This document shows, one piece after another, positions 50,580-61,567 of a DNA stretch of 64,000 bases (position 1 is its first letter; every line of letters begins with the position of its first letter). The stretch comes from Euglena gracilis. Its lineage: Eukaryota > Euglenida > Euglenophyceae > Euglenales. A program made the position numbers and the translations under genes. The notes under the pieces are model-generated. The model searched no databases, was not told the origin of the DNA, and saw only the letters and a program-made list of their open reading frames with translations. The stretch is taken from assembly GCA_039621445.1 (NCBI GenBank), contig CP154956.1:35127437-35191436 (forward strand). Direction: 5' to 3'.

Positions 50580-51356
50580 GTAACGAACTTCACTTTCTGT
50601 TGCATTCTTCTTCATAATGCCTCTATGGCCTGTACCGAACCTCATCTTGACATTCCTACCCACTGAAAAATCAATTTTTGCTTTTTATGATGTGTCCCAA
50701 AAGTGAACTGGGACAAATTTTGGGGTTGGTTTTTTGGAGTTATTGGAAAAGGCGAAAAGTTTGGCGTGTGTTTTGACCAATTTTTCAAAAAAGTGTGCGA
50801 AAACGCGATTTTTTTGGGGGGTTCAAGGCCAAAAGTGCCCGATTTTTTTCCTTTGCACAGGAGGGAGGTTCAACCCCCCCTCCTGTGGACCCCCTCCAGG
50901 GGGGAGCGGTGCAGACCCCCCCGCTTACCATCACCCCCCCCTAATACGCCCCCACCCCCTAAATGACCCTCCGGGGTCCCGGCCCAGACAATGGAAAATT
51001 TTTCAAAAAAAGTCTTCAAAACCGACCGATTTTTTGAGATTTTCAGAATCGTGAGAGTTTTCCTTCTGGTGGAAATGATGCCAGAGAACACAAATTTAAA
51101 AAAAAAAATTCTGAAAAAAAGGGGTGGGGGGGTGTCCGAGACCCTTTTTTCCCGACCCCCTAAGTGACCCCCCCCCCCTAAATGACCCTCCGAGGTCTGG
51201 GCCGGGACAAGAGGGGGGTCATTTAGGGGGGGGGGGTAATGGTACTTAAAACCCTGCTCCCCCCTCTGGGGTTGGCCAAAAACATTGTTATTACAGGGGT
51301 TGGATAAATATGAAACGTGACGTAATCTCTCAACTGACCTTCCTGCTCTCATGCAG

Positions 51357-51445
51357 GTGCAGGCTCGAAGCCAGCTGCTCACCAGTGTGGACGAGAATTA
51401 TGTCCTCAAACACAACCTGCCAGTCTACCGCTGGACAGTGACCAG
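51357..51445 (+). CDS. Coiled-coil host gene, exon a (GC donor)
   Basis: This is the first well-supported exon of a + strand gene that runs to at least 62841. Fourteen exons of roughly 90-215 bp join with matching phases to about 630 residues; seven introns begin GC and seven GT, all end AG. The protein is mostly Glu/Gln/Leu/Lys/Ala coiled coil with no catalytic motif seen, so a structural role (cytoskeleton, basal body or membrane tether) is an inference. This exon reads VQARSQLLTSVDENYVLKHN and LPVYRWTVT, phase 0 in, 2 out. The start and end of the gene are not identified. Confidence 0.55.
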
Positions 51446-51679
51446 GCTTGGTATTTTGTCAGGGTGGGATTTTTCGATGGTGATGGGATGGGGTCCAGAC
51501 CAACTCCATTTAACACCCTGCACCCCGATCTTGATAGTTTTGTTTTGGTCCAAAAAACAAGAAATAAGAATTTCTTCACCTTCAACTCAAAAAATTAGAA
51601 AAAGGTGGCATGGTGGTTCCTGCTTACCACAGGAACTCCAGGGTACTCCGAGCCTTCCCCCCAGGCAGGCACCTATGCC

Positions 51680-52873
51680 GACCGCAGCCGACCGCAGCCG
51701 ACCGCAGCCGATCGCGGCCGACCGCGGGTTTCAGGACTGTCATAGGTGGGGTGCCGACCGCAGCCGACCGCAGCCGACCGCAGCCGACCGCAGCCGACCG
51801 CAGCCGACCGCGCAACTTTTTTCTAATTGATGTCAATTTTTCAGTGAGAATGAGGAATTCATTTTTATCCCAGATGTTGAGATTTTTCTGGCTCATCTGG
51901 CTCATGTTGCCACTTTTGGCCACTTTTGGCCACTTTTGGCCATTTTTGGTCGCTTTTGTCCCCTTTTGGCCCATTTGCCACCATAATTCACCCATTTTGA
52001 CCTATTTTGACCATTTTTGGCCACTTTTTGCCCACTTCGTTTAATTTTGGGCCATTTTGTCCTGCTCTTGGGCCATTTTGGGCCCATTTAGGGCCATTTT
52101 TGACCATTTGACCATTTAAAGCCACTTTCGTCCTTTTCTTTTGTTATTTTTGCCCATTTTTTGGTCTCTTTTTGGTCCAATCCAATTTGACCATTTTGAG
52201 CATTTTGCGCCAGTTTGTTGCCAAAAGTGAACAAAAGCTGCTAAAGTGACCCAAATCGGCCAAAAGCAGGGTCATTTTGGGCCATTTTTGGGCTTTTTTT
52301 GTTATGTTTGCCTGTGTTTGGAACCTTTGGCCATTTTAACCATGTTTTGCCACTTTTAGGCCATTTTTAGGTCACGTTTGACTGCTCTTGATGTTAAAAG
52401 CAACAAAAAGACGTTTAAAGTGGCCTGAAAGTGGCCAGAAGTGGGTAAGAAATGGCCAAAAGCAGAAAAAAGTGGTCAAAGGTGGGTTAAAGAGGCCAAA
52501 AGTGGTCAAAAGAGGTCAAAGCAAAGCAAAAGCTGGCCAAAAGCAGCCAAAACACAGCAAAAAGTGGCAAAAGCAACAAAAGTTACCAAAAGAAAGCAAA
52601 AGGCAGGAAATAATGGGCAAAGGCAGCAAAAATCGACCAAAGTTGGCAACAGTGGCCAAAAGCAGTCCAAAGGCATCAAAAACTGGCCAAAAGCAGCGAA
52701 AAGTGGCCAAAAGTCGGCAACAGTGGATTGTGTGATTGTGATATATGCTCATTTTTTGTTGGCCTGCCCCCCACCTACAGCCAACTACTTTGCCGACCGC
52801 TGCCGACTGCAGCCGACCGCAGCCGACCGCAGCCGACCGCAGCCGACCGCGGCCGACCGCAGCCGACCGCGGG
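51680..52873. repeat. GCCGACCGCA tandem blocks flanking a TTTTGGCCA/TGGCCAAAA foldback
   Basis: GCCGACCGCA is repeated in tandem at about 51680-51815 and again, same orientation, at about 52793-52873; TCATAGGTG follows or lies inside each. Between them 51900-52380 is built of degenerate CACTTTTGGC units and 52390-52730 of the reverse sense AAAGTGGCCAAAAG, so the middle can fold on itself. It lies in the first large intron. Confidence 0.75.
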
Positions 52874-53334
52874 CTAAAATTTGGAATCTGTCATAGGTGC
52901 TTGCCCCCAGGGTCAGGCCTTTTCTCAGCCGGAGGGGACCCTCCCCCAGCTAGCCAGCACCTTTTCCCCAGCCAACACTAACCGGGCTGCGGACCCCCCC
53001 CCCCGGGGCCGCTGCCATAAACTAAGGCCAGGCTGGCAAAGCCCGGCTGGCCGAAAATTTTTTGAAGAGAGAGGTGAACGATTTCCCAAATGCCATTTTT
53101 TGTTTTTTTTATCTCATTAAAATCTTTGCTGAAAAATGCTAACCCGGCTGGATTTGGGGTTTGGATTTGGGGCCAGCTGCCAGCCGGCTGGAACCCCCCC
53201 CCCCCATTGGATCCCCCACCTCCCAGGAGGGTCCAAGCCAGCACCTTTTTCCACCCAGCCTGCGGGACCTCTAGGGGTCCTTAAGAAAACCCCTGCCCAG
53301 GTTGTTCAAATTCAGCCTTTTTTTGTCAGGGCAG

Positions 53335-53549
53335 AGGCCTTGGCTATTTGCGATGGGTGGGCATGTCCCCAGAAGAAGCCCCCTTCCCACGGAAATGTTG
53401 TGGAGGTGATAGTTTCATTGCTGCTGACCCCACCAAAGCCTGGGTTTGGCTCACAACATTGCCAAGGGATTTCGTGGGGGCCAGGAGTTTTTGCGGGAGC
53501 GTTGCCACCCCATTGGCGCTCGGATTCAGGGAAACGGCCTCGAAGCCAG
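53335..53549 (+). CDS. Coiled-coil host gene, exon b (GT donor)
   Basis: The first base completes the Arg codon split by the previous intron. Then GLGYLRWVGMSPEEAPFPRK, DSFIAADPTKAWVWLTTLPR and further, ending in phase 1. More globular than later exons. Confidence 0.5.
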
Positions 53550-53559
53550 GTGGTGGGTG

Positions 53560-53785
53560 GGTTGGTGGGGGGGGGTCGACCCCCAACCCCTGCATGGTGG
53601 GTGGGGGGGGGGGGTCGACCCACCTCTTCCCGTTGTCTGGTGGCCACAATTTTTGGGACCCCCAAAATTTTGTCAAATTTGCTTTTTTGACCCATTTGGG
53701 ACCCATATATGAGGCCCCCAAAAACCCCCCAAACCCCATTTTTTCACACCTTCCCCAAAATATCAATGTTTTCTAGAAGTTTTTT
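53560..53785. repeat. Direct repeat in intron, partner at 54323-54520
   Basis: Both copies run GGGGTCGACC, CCACCTCTTCCCGTTG, TCTGGTGGC, AATTTTTGG, TTGCTTTTTTGACCCATTT, CCCATATATGAGG, and AATATCAATGTTTTCT in the same order, with indels in the C and G runs. Confidence 0.75.
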
Positions 53786-54322
53786 TCCCTTTCCCAGTTG
53801 TGTCAATCCTCAATTTTGGCCATAATTTGGAAAAAGCTATGGAACTAACGCACGGCTTTCTGAATTATACAAATGGAAACCACCAGGTATTTTTTTTAGC
53901 TTTTATTCCCCATTGAGAAGTCAGCCATCCAGTGGCTCGAACCACCAATTGGACGTGATGTCCACATCAGGGGGGGGGGGGCAGAAAAGGGAATCGCCAA
54001 CATCAGCCAAACTCCAGATGATGTTGGGTCCCCAGGGGGGGGGGTCGACCCCCCGCACCGCATTGTACCTTTCCAGGCGCAGCACCAATTTGGATCTCCC
54101 CCCGATTTTTTTTTTTTTCCTCATCGCCTTCCACTGCCTTCCTTCACTGGTAAACTTTTCGCGATTTTTTCAGTGAAAATTACTGTTAGTGGTTGGGACC
54201 CCTCCCCCCCCTGGGGGGCCCCCCCCCCAGGGGCAGAAATGGGTGGGTGGGGTGGGACCCCCCCCCGGCTTAAAAAACCCCTGGGGGGGGGGTCGACCCC
54301 CCAACCCCCTGGGGGGGGGGGG

Positions 54323-54520
54323 GGGGTTGGTGGGTGGGGGGGGGGGGTCGACCACCTCTTCCCGTTGTTCTGGTGGCACCAATTTTTGGACCCCCAAAAA
54401 TTTTGTCAAATTTGCTTTTTTGACCCATTTTGGGACCCATATATGAGGTCCCCCCCAAAAACCCCCCCAAAACCCATTTTTTCACACCTTCCAAAATATC
54501 AATGTTTTCTCGAAGTTTTG
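54323..54520. repeat. Direct repeat in intron, partner of 53560-53785
   Basis: Second copy of the same unit, about 750 bp downstream, in the same orientation. Confidence 0.75.
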
Positions 54521-54559
54521 ACACCAAAAAAAAAAAAAAAAAAAAGAAACCAAAAATCT

Positions 54560-54881
54560 CAGTAAAATTGGACTGTGCCAAAATTTTGTCCATTTTTTTG
54601 AGCTTCCTTTTTTTTTACCCCCCTCCTAAAAACTACCAATTTTTAACCTGAAAATTTTGAGTTTTTTTTGTGAAAAAATGTGGGTTTCCATCAAAAAATC
54701 ATGTATTTGGGGTTCGTTTTTTTTAAAAAAAATTTCAAAAATTTCCCCCGGCCAACATCCCCGTTGGCCGAATTGGGTGAAAAAAATGCTGTGGTGGGTG
54801 GGGGGGTCGACCCTCCGCCCACCTCCTGGGTGGGGGGGTCGACCCCCCCCCCCCCCAGGCCTTCCCGTTCTGCCCTGGGGT
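54560..54881. repeat. Right half of the CAGGGCAGAACGGGA MITE family
   Basis: Matches about 42100-42381: GACTGTGCCAAAATTT, CCTCCTAAAAACTA, AATCATGTAT, GGTCGACC, AGGCCTTCCCGTTCTGCCCTGG. The left terminus was not found. Confidence 0.65.
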
Positions 54882-54939
54882 CGACCACCGCCCCCCCCCC
54901 CCCCCTCCACCAGGCCTTCCCGACAGCCCTGCCATTCAG

Positions 54940-55148
54940 GCCCACTTCGACAGATGCAAAAAGGGCTTGCTGTTGTCGCAGAGCTGCGCCGGACGTTATC
55001 CGCCGTGGTCAAAGTGCCCAGCAACCCGACTGAGGTGGTTGCCCAGCCAGCGGAGCCCCGGTGGTCGGAGGTGATGGAGACGGTGGATGACTACGTGGTG
55101 GCGCTGGAGCAGGCCCAGGACGAAATCCGGGACTCATACAATCGGGAG
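54940..55148 (+). CDS. Coiled-coil host gene, exon c (GT donor)
   Basis: Phase 1 in (GC completes Gly), phase 0 out. Reads PLRQMQKGLAVVAELRRTLS, then VMETVDDYVVALEQAQDEIR and DSYNRE. Acceptor CATTCAG|GC. Confidence 0.65.
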
Positions 55149-55464
55149 GTGTGCCGGCGCTGCTTTTTGTGTGGACACCTGGATTGGGGGTTAGGGGCTG
55201 AATTGAGCTTGCAGGCAGAGTTTGATGGCGTGGTGGGGGGGGTGCTTGCCTGCCTGCAAGCAGGCACCTCCTCCCCAGAATGTTTCAAATGAGACTGACT
55301 CTGATTCAATAAATCAACGATCAGAGATCAGGGATCATTTTTTGGCCTGGTATGTGGGCTTTTGCTTTTGTGGGTCCACAACCGAAAAATTTCCCAGCCC
55401 CTTTCAGTTTCGAGGTGGGAGGGGGGTCTGCCTGGACCTAAATAAAACTCTTGCTGACTCACAG

Positions 55465-55582
55465 ATGCTACACCTACGACAACAGTACGAGGAGCAGCTG
55501 CAGCGACTTCGGCGAGAAATCGAGACCCTGCACACCAAGTTGCGCCCCCGCAATGGGTCGACTTGCTGGAGACCCTCCAAGG
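55465..55582 (+). CDS. Coiled-coil host gene, exon d (GT donor)
   Basis: MLHLRQQYEEQLQRLRREIE then TLHTKLRPRN, a clear heptad pattern. Phase 0 in, 1 out. Acceptor ACTCACAG. Confidence 0.65.
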
Positions 55583-56707
55583 GTGCGCAGGTGGAGGGGG
55601 GCAAGGCCAGGCTTTGACGCTGTGATGGGCTGGGGGTGACAGAGTTCTCAGACGCAGGGAATAAAATGTCCCACAGGATTTCCCTTTTTTAAGAGTAAGT
55701 TCGGAATACACCCCCTCGGTTTCAACCCTCCCGAGACGGCATTTTGGACATTCCTGTGCTTTTGGGGGGGGTGGTCAGTGATGTGGCTCTGCAGTAGGCC
55801 GTCACGAGGGACTCAGGGATGGCCCAATGCGGAGACAAGGGCACGGTTGTCTCCAGCGTCGCCAAATTGTCTTTGGCCATCCCTGGGGATGGCCAGAGCC
55901 CACTGATCTTGTGACCGTTTTGCCAAAGCCTGGGACAGGCCGCAACACAAGACGGTGAAACGGTGGAACCAGTAGTGGAAGAAGTGACATGCTTTGGCGC
56001 GTGCCATCCAAGTGCTGTGCAGCCCAACTCTGGTCCAGGTACTCTTTTCCACACATCCAATTGCTCAATGTGGAGTGTTTTGCCCAGAATCGACCATCCT
56101 CCCACATGTTATGCCAGGAGATGGTATGAATGTGTTCAGTTTGGGCGTCTGCCAGTGTTCCTTTTTTGGGGGGCTTGTGCAAAACCTGATTTTTCTGTTA
56201 TTTCAATTCTTCTTCAATTCTACAAAGAAATGTGGTTGGTTTTCTTTGTGGTAGAAGGTTTGATAGACCAACAAGAGACCAACAACAAAAGTAAAAGAAG
56301 GGGTTTGGGTGCAGAGATTTTTTTTAAAGTTTGGTGGGGGATGGGTGGGTGGGTCCTGGCCGAGCACCCCCTTAGTTGCACTTAGGCTTCTTGTCTGTTT
56401 ATGGCTGGCACTAACTTGGCTTCTGGCCCAGTTTGTGTGGTGAGTGGCCAGATACCCCTTACACCAGTGCTCTTGTGTTGCTCCCCCTGGCCAGGTGAGC
56501 AACTGTAATTCCCGCGCTATAGGGACATACCCCTTTTTTGGCCCTTTTTTTGACCCCCCCCCCCCCAAGGGGGAGGGCAAGGCCAAAAAATCCCGCCGGA
56601 GTAAGAGGTATTTTTTTGGGTTTTTCGGGCGAAGTTCACTCTTATTTTGCATGTGTTCCTCTTTATGACCCTTTGGGGTGAGCAGTTTTTTTGGTCCTGG
56701 GCGGAAG

Positions 56708-56824
56708 AGGTCGAAACCGTGGTGGCGGAGCTGCAGCGGCTGCGCAAGTCACAGAAAGGACTGCAGCAGGCCAAGGCGGAGTGTGAGAGGCAAGTCAAGG
56801 AGGGGAAGCAGAAGGCTCAGCAGG
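56708..56824 (+). CDS. Coiled-coil host gene, exon e (GC donor)
   Basis: VETVVAELQRLRKSQKGLQQ then AKAECERQVKEGKQKAQQ. Phase 1 in, 1 out; donor G|GCGTGC. Confidence 0.65.
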
Positions 56825-57188
56825 GCGTGCTTCGTTTCTTTTTTGGTTGTTGTGGTCGTCGGTGTTCCACCAGGAGTAGTCAGGAACAGGACCAGAATTC
56901 TTTGTCGCCAACCTGGGGGGAGGATCCGGACCCCCCTCACCGCGCCGGGGGGTCAAGCCAGCACCTCTCAGACGGCCGGTTCGCCCCCCCCCCCCCCAGG
57001 GACCTTGTTAAAACCCTTTAACCTGGCAAGGATTGACAAAAAATTAAATTGAGAGACTAAAGGGACACGCGGATTTTCAGTGAGACTCGCGTTTTCATTC
57101 TGCAGTGCATTTGAGATTCCCTCCTTTGTTTCTATCCCACACGCACAAACAATGTCAAACGGCGCACACAGTTGCCATGACGGCGCAG

Positions 57189-57301
57189 CCCATCCTGTGG
57201 CCGAAGAGCTGCTGACCCAGTGCAAGGCATTGGAGGCGGAGGCCGTGCGGTGGAAGGAACTGCTCAGCGACGAGCGGCAGAAGTGGCAGGAGGAACGCCG
57301 G
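57189..57301 (+). CDS. Coiled-coil host gene, exon f (GT donor)
   Basis: HPVAEELLTQCKALEAEAVR then WKELLSDERQKWQEERR. Acceptor GGCGCAG fits phase 1 and donor CGG|GTGACC gives phase 0. The frame stays open to a later GT at 57354, an alternative end. Confidence 0.6.
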
Positions 57302-57807
57302 GTGACCGAACAGGACCGACTCCGTGAATTTCCTCCCCTCTTGGTTCTCCAAGGTACCTGTTGTTTGAGAAATGGGCTGACAAACGGCCTGTTTGTCAGC
57401 CCATTTCTCAAACAGTGTCTTTAGGCTCAATATGAAATTTTGGCAAAAATGGCCAAAATTGGTCGGAAGATGGTCGTAACTCAGGCCAGGCGGGGAGTTG
57501 GGGGGGGAAATCAAAATACTCTTAGATGAGGCATTTCAAGGGCTTCAATTTAGGTACCCTGGACATTTCCTTTGATTTTGCATCATTTTTGAGAAATTTC
57601 AGAAAAATTCATTTTTTGACCCCCCCCCAAAAACGGCGAGAATTTCCGGCGACCGAAAACTGGAGGTAGGAAGGGGGGGCCCCCCACCCCCTCCCCCCCT
57701 GGTTTTTGGGAGAGGGGGGGGTCTCCACCCCCAGATTCCCATGCAAACATTCGGACGGTTTGCCCTTTGGCGTCTGAAGAGGCTCCTGCCGTGAGGGGAC
57801 ACTAAAG

Positions 57808-57972
57808 CAGCTGCAGCAGCAGCTGGGCTCGAAGGCCGGCCACATCAGCCCGGCGGAGCTGCAGGCGCAGCTGGCCGCCCTGGAGAAGCGCCACAAGAAG
57901 GAGCTTGCGGTGCAGCAAGAGTCCGTCGACAAAAGACTGCGAGACGCAAAGGCCCAACACATGCAGAAGCAG
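57808..57972 (+). CDS. Coiled-coil host gene, exon g (GC donor)
   Basis: QLQQQLGSKAGHISPAELQA then QLAALEKRHKKELAVQQESV and DKRLRDAKAQHMQKQ; 55 codons, phase 0 in and out. Donor CAG|GCGGTG. Confidence 0.65.
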
Positions 57973-58385
57973 GCGGTGTGCTGCGTTTCCACTCCCAAGC
58001 CACCGCACGTCGCAAGTGATCCCTTCCCATTCATAGGATGGTAATCTGGAGCATTTATGAACCCGTCGGGCACGTGTTCAATGTTGCAAGTTACAGGGTG
58101 AACTGGTCGCAAACCGCATTGTGCAGAATGCAGAAAAAATTTCCTCCGGCATTTTGATCTGAAGTTTTTGCGATAACGGTTTGTTTTTCTGTTTTATGTG
58201 TCCATTTTTGGGGGATTCCATTGACAGCCAGTGGTTACTTTTAAGTGCAGCAGGGTTTCTCCCCCAGATCAACAAAGCAAAGGCCCTGGGCAAACCAACA
58301 GGGCAGAAACAAATTTTGCCGCTGGTCATGAGACATCAAAAGCCTTGATCCCGAGGGAGTCATTTGATTCCTCGTTGCCTCACAG

Positions 58386-58513
58386 GAGCTGAGGAGAACG
58401 CTGAAGGAGCAGCACGATGCCGCCCACCACGCCATGAGCACCAAATTCCATGAGGACATGGGCCTAAAGGAGCGACAGTGGCAGGACCGCCAGGCGGCAC
58501 TGGAGTCACTCAG
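58386..58513 (+). CDS. Coiled-coil host gene, exon h (GC donor)
   Basis: ELRRTLKEQHDAAHHAMSTK then FHEDMGLKERQWQDRQAALE; acceptor CTCACAG|G, donor CTCAG|GCTTTG, phase 0 in, 2 out. Confidence 0.65.
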
Positions 58514-59052
58514 GCTTTGCTTGTTGAAGTTGAAGCAGTGGAGGGTTGAGGGGTGCACCAGATGGAGCACCAACCCTGTATTTTGCAGTTTTTTAAGGCA
58601 TTTCTATTTTCTGTTTTCTAAAACGCTTTAAAATTACTTTGCAACGTGAGAGGCTTCTTTGTGCCGAAAATTGGCTCCCCCCCCCCAAGTTAGGCCAGAA
58701 GTTAGGGTACCCATTGGGAAGGTTTTTTTCGGTCGCCCCTCAAAATTACGCCGAAATTCGGCCTAAATTCTCCCTAATTGGGTCCAAAATGCGCCTAATT
58801 TCTCCTTGAATTCCCAAAAAGGGGAACCTTTGTGGAGATTGGCTGTTGCCCTATCACTTTCCACGAAAAATAAACTGTCCGTGCACCACCATCCAATGTC
58901 CAACGGTTGCGGCTTGATGTTTCGCGGGTCCCCCCATTTATTGTCCCGCCCTCGCCCCCCCCCCCCCGACTTATTATCGGGCGCCCCCTGAGTATGTGGC
59001 TGCCTCACAGGCAATTTTTTTTAATGCCTCCAAAAAAATAAAAAATGCGGAG

Positions 59053-59167
59053 CCTGACGGCGCTGCAGCAGTCCTCCATAGCAGCTTCGAAGCAAGAGGT
59101 CATGTCCCTCAACAATCTTTTGTCAGGATTGCAGGCCCAGCTGAAGGAGATGGAGGCAGCGGCAAAG
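59053..59167 (+). CDS. Coiled-coil host gene, exon i (GT donor)
   Basis: The first base completes Ser. Then LTALQQSSIAASKQEVMSLN and NLLSGLQAQLKEMEAAAK, phase 0 out. Acceptor GCGGAG. Confidence 0.6.
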
Positions 59168-59647
59168 GTGCCTCCATTCACACCGTAAAGGACTTCAGGT
59201 TTCCCCTTGTTTTAATCGCGCAAAGGTTTCTTTCTCATTGAGGATTTCAAAAGAAGATGAGCAAGATGCAGGCAACCCTCCCCCCAATTGTTTTTTTGCA
59301 AATCTGATTGCACAACAACCATGACATCATTAGTAACTGGCCCAAACTGGCCTCCAGGGGTCGGTGAATGATTCATTTTTGTAGAGTGATTGACTGGTTT
59401 TTCTGCCCAACCCCCCAACTCCCCCACTCAAAAATGGGTCTTGTTGGGGATTTATGAGATTCATTTGGGCAAAACTTTTCCACAATGAACAATGGACAAA
59501 TTTATCCACGGAATCCTCAGAGGACATCCGCATTTAATCTCTGAGCAAGGGATAGAAACCAAACCCAATGACATCATGGACGTTGATCAATGGGGTGCAG
59601 CTTCTTTGCGACTGGCTCGAGAAACTGCACGCTGCTGCATCCTTCAG

Positions 59648-59829
59648 GCGAAGGAGGAGGAGAAGTTTGCCCTGTCTCCGGAATTGGCCCGCCTGCCGGT
59701 TTGCTTCACGAGCAGCAGCTGCAGGCGGTGACCGTCTCGCTGGAGGCGGAGGCGCAGCGGTGGCGGCAGGAGGCACGCCAGCTGAGGTCGGAGCTTGCGG
59801 ATGCGCGGTCGCAGCTCGGTCGCCCACAG
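59648..59829 (+). CDS. Coiled-coil host gene, exon j with an internal frame change (GC donor)
   Basis: After CTTCAG the phase-0 frame reads AKEEEKFALSPELARLP. From 59713 the coiled coil goes on two bases out of register: QQLQAVTVSLEAEAQRWRQE and ARQLRSELADARSQLGRPQ. The 14 bases between (59699-59712) start GT and end AG; skipping them restores the frame. Either an indel or an extremely short intron. Confidence 0.5.
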
Positions 59830-60989
59830 GCTGGCAACAAAAAAAAGGTCCCCTTTGCCGTGCTTGCCTTTTCCGTCAAGTGGGTTTCAACCCCCCCCCC
59901 CCCCCCCATCGTCGCGTAAGCCGAAGGGACTTTGTGACATTTGTGCTACGATCCTTCTGACTCTGAAGCACCAAATGTTCAGTCCAATTGGTAGGAATCC
60001 AAGTGTAAAAAGCACGATAGCATGCACTTCAATGGAAGAAAGATTATGAAGCAATGACCATTTTCAAAAGCTTCTTTCTTGATCGTGACGATTATTTTTT
60101 GCCATCTCCAAATTATTATTGCATTGTACGTCATTAAATGCAGCCGACACATCCCCTCCAGGTGATGCCAGTAAGAAACAATCTCAGTGAGCTGAATTAG
60201 AGGTGTGTTTTCAGCTTTTGGGCTGCCGCACCCATTCCCTCTTGAAAAAAATTGTTTTTATTTGAAGAAGAATATTTAAATGTTTTATTTAAAGACATAA
60301 ATATTTTTTTAAAGTCCCATATATAATTAATCTATTTGGTTCGCAGAACCTCCCAGGGAGGGGTTCGACTGCAGCCAGTCCATATTTGGCTAGTGGAATT
60401 TCTAGTGGACCAGGGGGGAGGTCCGCCAGCAGGGCTAGCCAATGGAATTTTCCCCAGTGACCAGTGCAAAGCGCCAGAATTTTTTTTCGACCCCGCAGAC
60501 CCCATCGCCAAAGTGCCTGTTTTTTTTTTGGCATTTTGGGTTTTTTTTTTTGGGGGGACAAAATCGGCCTGCAGTTTCTCATTGGACTCTCCAACATAGT
60601 ACTTCTCAAAAATGCTGCACCCAAGTCATTCCAAAAGCTGGTAAAGTTCCAAAAGCTGGATGTTTCAAAAAATTATTTAAGAGAAAGTTGGTGATTATAA
60701 CTGCATCACACCAGTTTTTTTTTTAAACCCAGTTTGTTCATCAACACAGACGTGAAATGAAATGATTTGAACCATTATGCCGGATCCCCTTCAACGTCAT
60801 TGCTCGCCTCAAATTTCATTCCTTTTTCTGCAAACTCTCCGACCTGAGTCCGGGGGAGGCCATATCTCTGCTCCGGTGGGCGGTGAAGTTCTCCCTTGCA
60901 CGGCTGAGTTAACGTGGTGGCATTTTTGCCCAACAGTGGGTGCCAACCTCTTGCCCGCCACCTGATTGACAATAGAAGTATTCAGGCAG

Positions 60990-61118
60990 AGCAATGGACG
61001 CCGCCACGCCAGTCCTCACCCTCAGGAAGAGGCAGCGCACAGCGGCTGCGCCCTCCTCGCCGAGCTGGCCGCCGCCGACCGCAGCACCATCACTGCCCAT
61101 GAGAGTCGCGATTGGGAG
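60990..61118 (+). CDS. Coiled-coil host gene, exon k (GC donor)
   Basis: SNGRRHASPHPQEEAAHSGC then ALLAELAAADRSTITAHESR and DWE; 43 codons, phase 0 both ends. Acceptor AGGCAG, donor GAG|GCACTG. Confidence 0.55.
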
Positions 61119-61186
61119 GCACTGTCCGTGTGCAAGCGCTTTGCCAAGCAGGGGACTCCTCCAGTTGGGGGGGGGGGGGGGGGGGG

Positions 61187-61379
61187 CAGGGCAGAACGGG
61201 AATCGGCCAAACAGCCAGGGTGGTGGGAGGGGGGGGGGGGTCGACCCCCCCCACCACTCCTCCCGTTTCTGAGAGCACCAATTTTCGACCCCAAAAGTTT
61301 TCTTGGCGCCTTCGGCGCCGGGTGGAAATCTGTGGTGGGTGGGGGGTTGACCACCACCAGGCTGTCCCGTTCTGCCCTG
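61187..61379. mobile_element. Short MITE with CAGGGCAGAACGGGA termini, in an intron
   Basis: CAGGGCAGAACGGG at the left and its reverse complement at the right enclose about 190 bp with GGGGTCGACCCC and a GGCGCCTTCGGCGCC hairpin. It sits between exons k and l. G runs on both sides hide any target duplication. Confidence 0.75.
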
Positions 61380-61434
61380 GGGGGGGGGGTGGGGGTGACA
61401 ACCCGGGCCGCGCAGACGGCGCCGGTGTTTGCAG

Positions 61435-61566
61435 AGGAGGGCCGTGCGGGGAGAGGACCTGCACATGATGAAGGCTTCCACAGACGACCTTGTCCTCCAT
61501 CTGAAGGAGGAGGTCCCGCAGCCGCTCCAGAAAGCCTCTCGCTTGCAGCGCCCCCCCGAACAGCTG
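61435..61566 (+). CDS. Coiled-coil host gene, exon l (GT donor)
   Basis: RRAVRGEDLHMMKASTDDLV then LHLKEEVPQPLQKASRLQRP; 44 codons, phase 0 both ends. Acceptor TTTGCAG. Confidence 0.55.
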
Positions 61567-61567
61567 G

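Noticed and set aside
51680-51815. GCCGACCGCA repeats as CRISPR or telomere
   Set aside because: Short direct tandem with no spacers, and not a known telomere motif.
60363-60376. GGTTCGACTGC as a tRNA B box
   Set aside because: No A box or foldable cloverleaf nearby.
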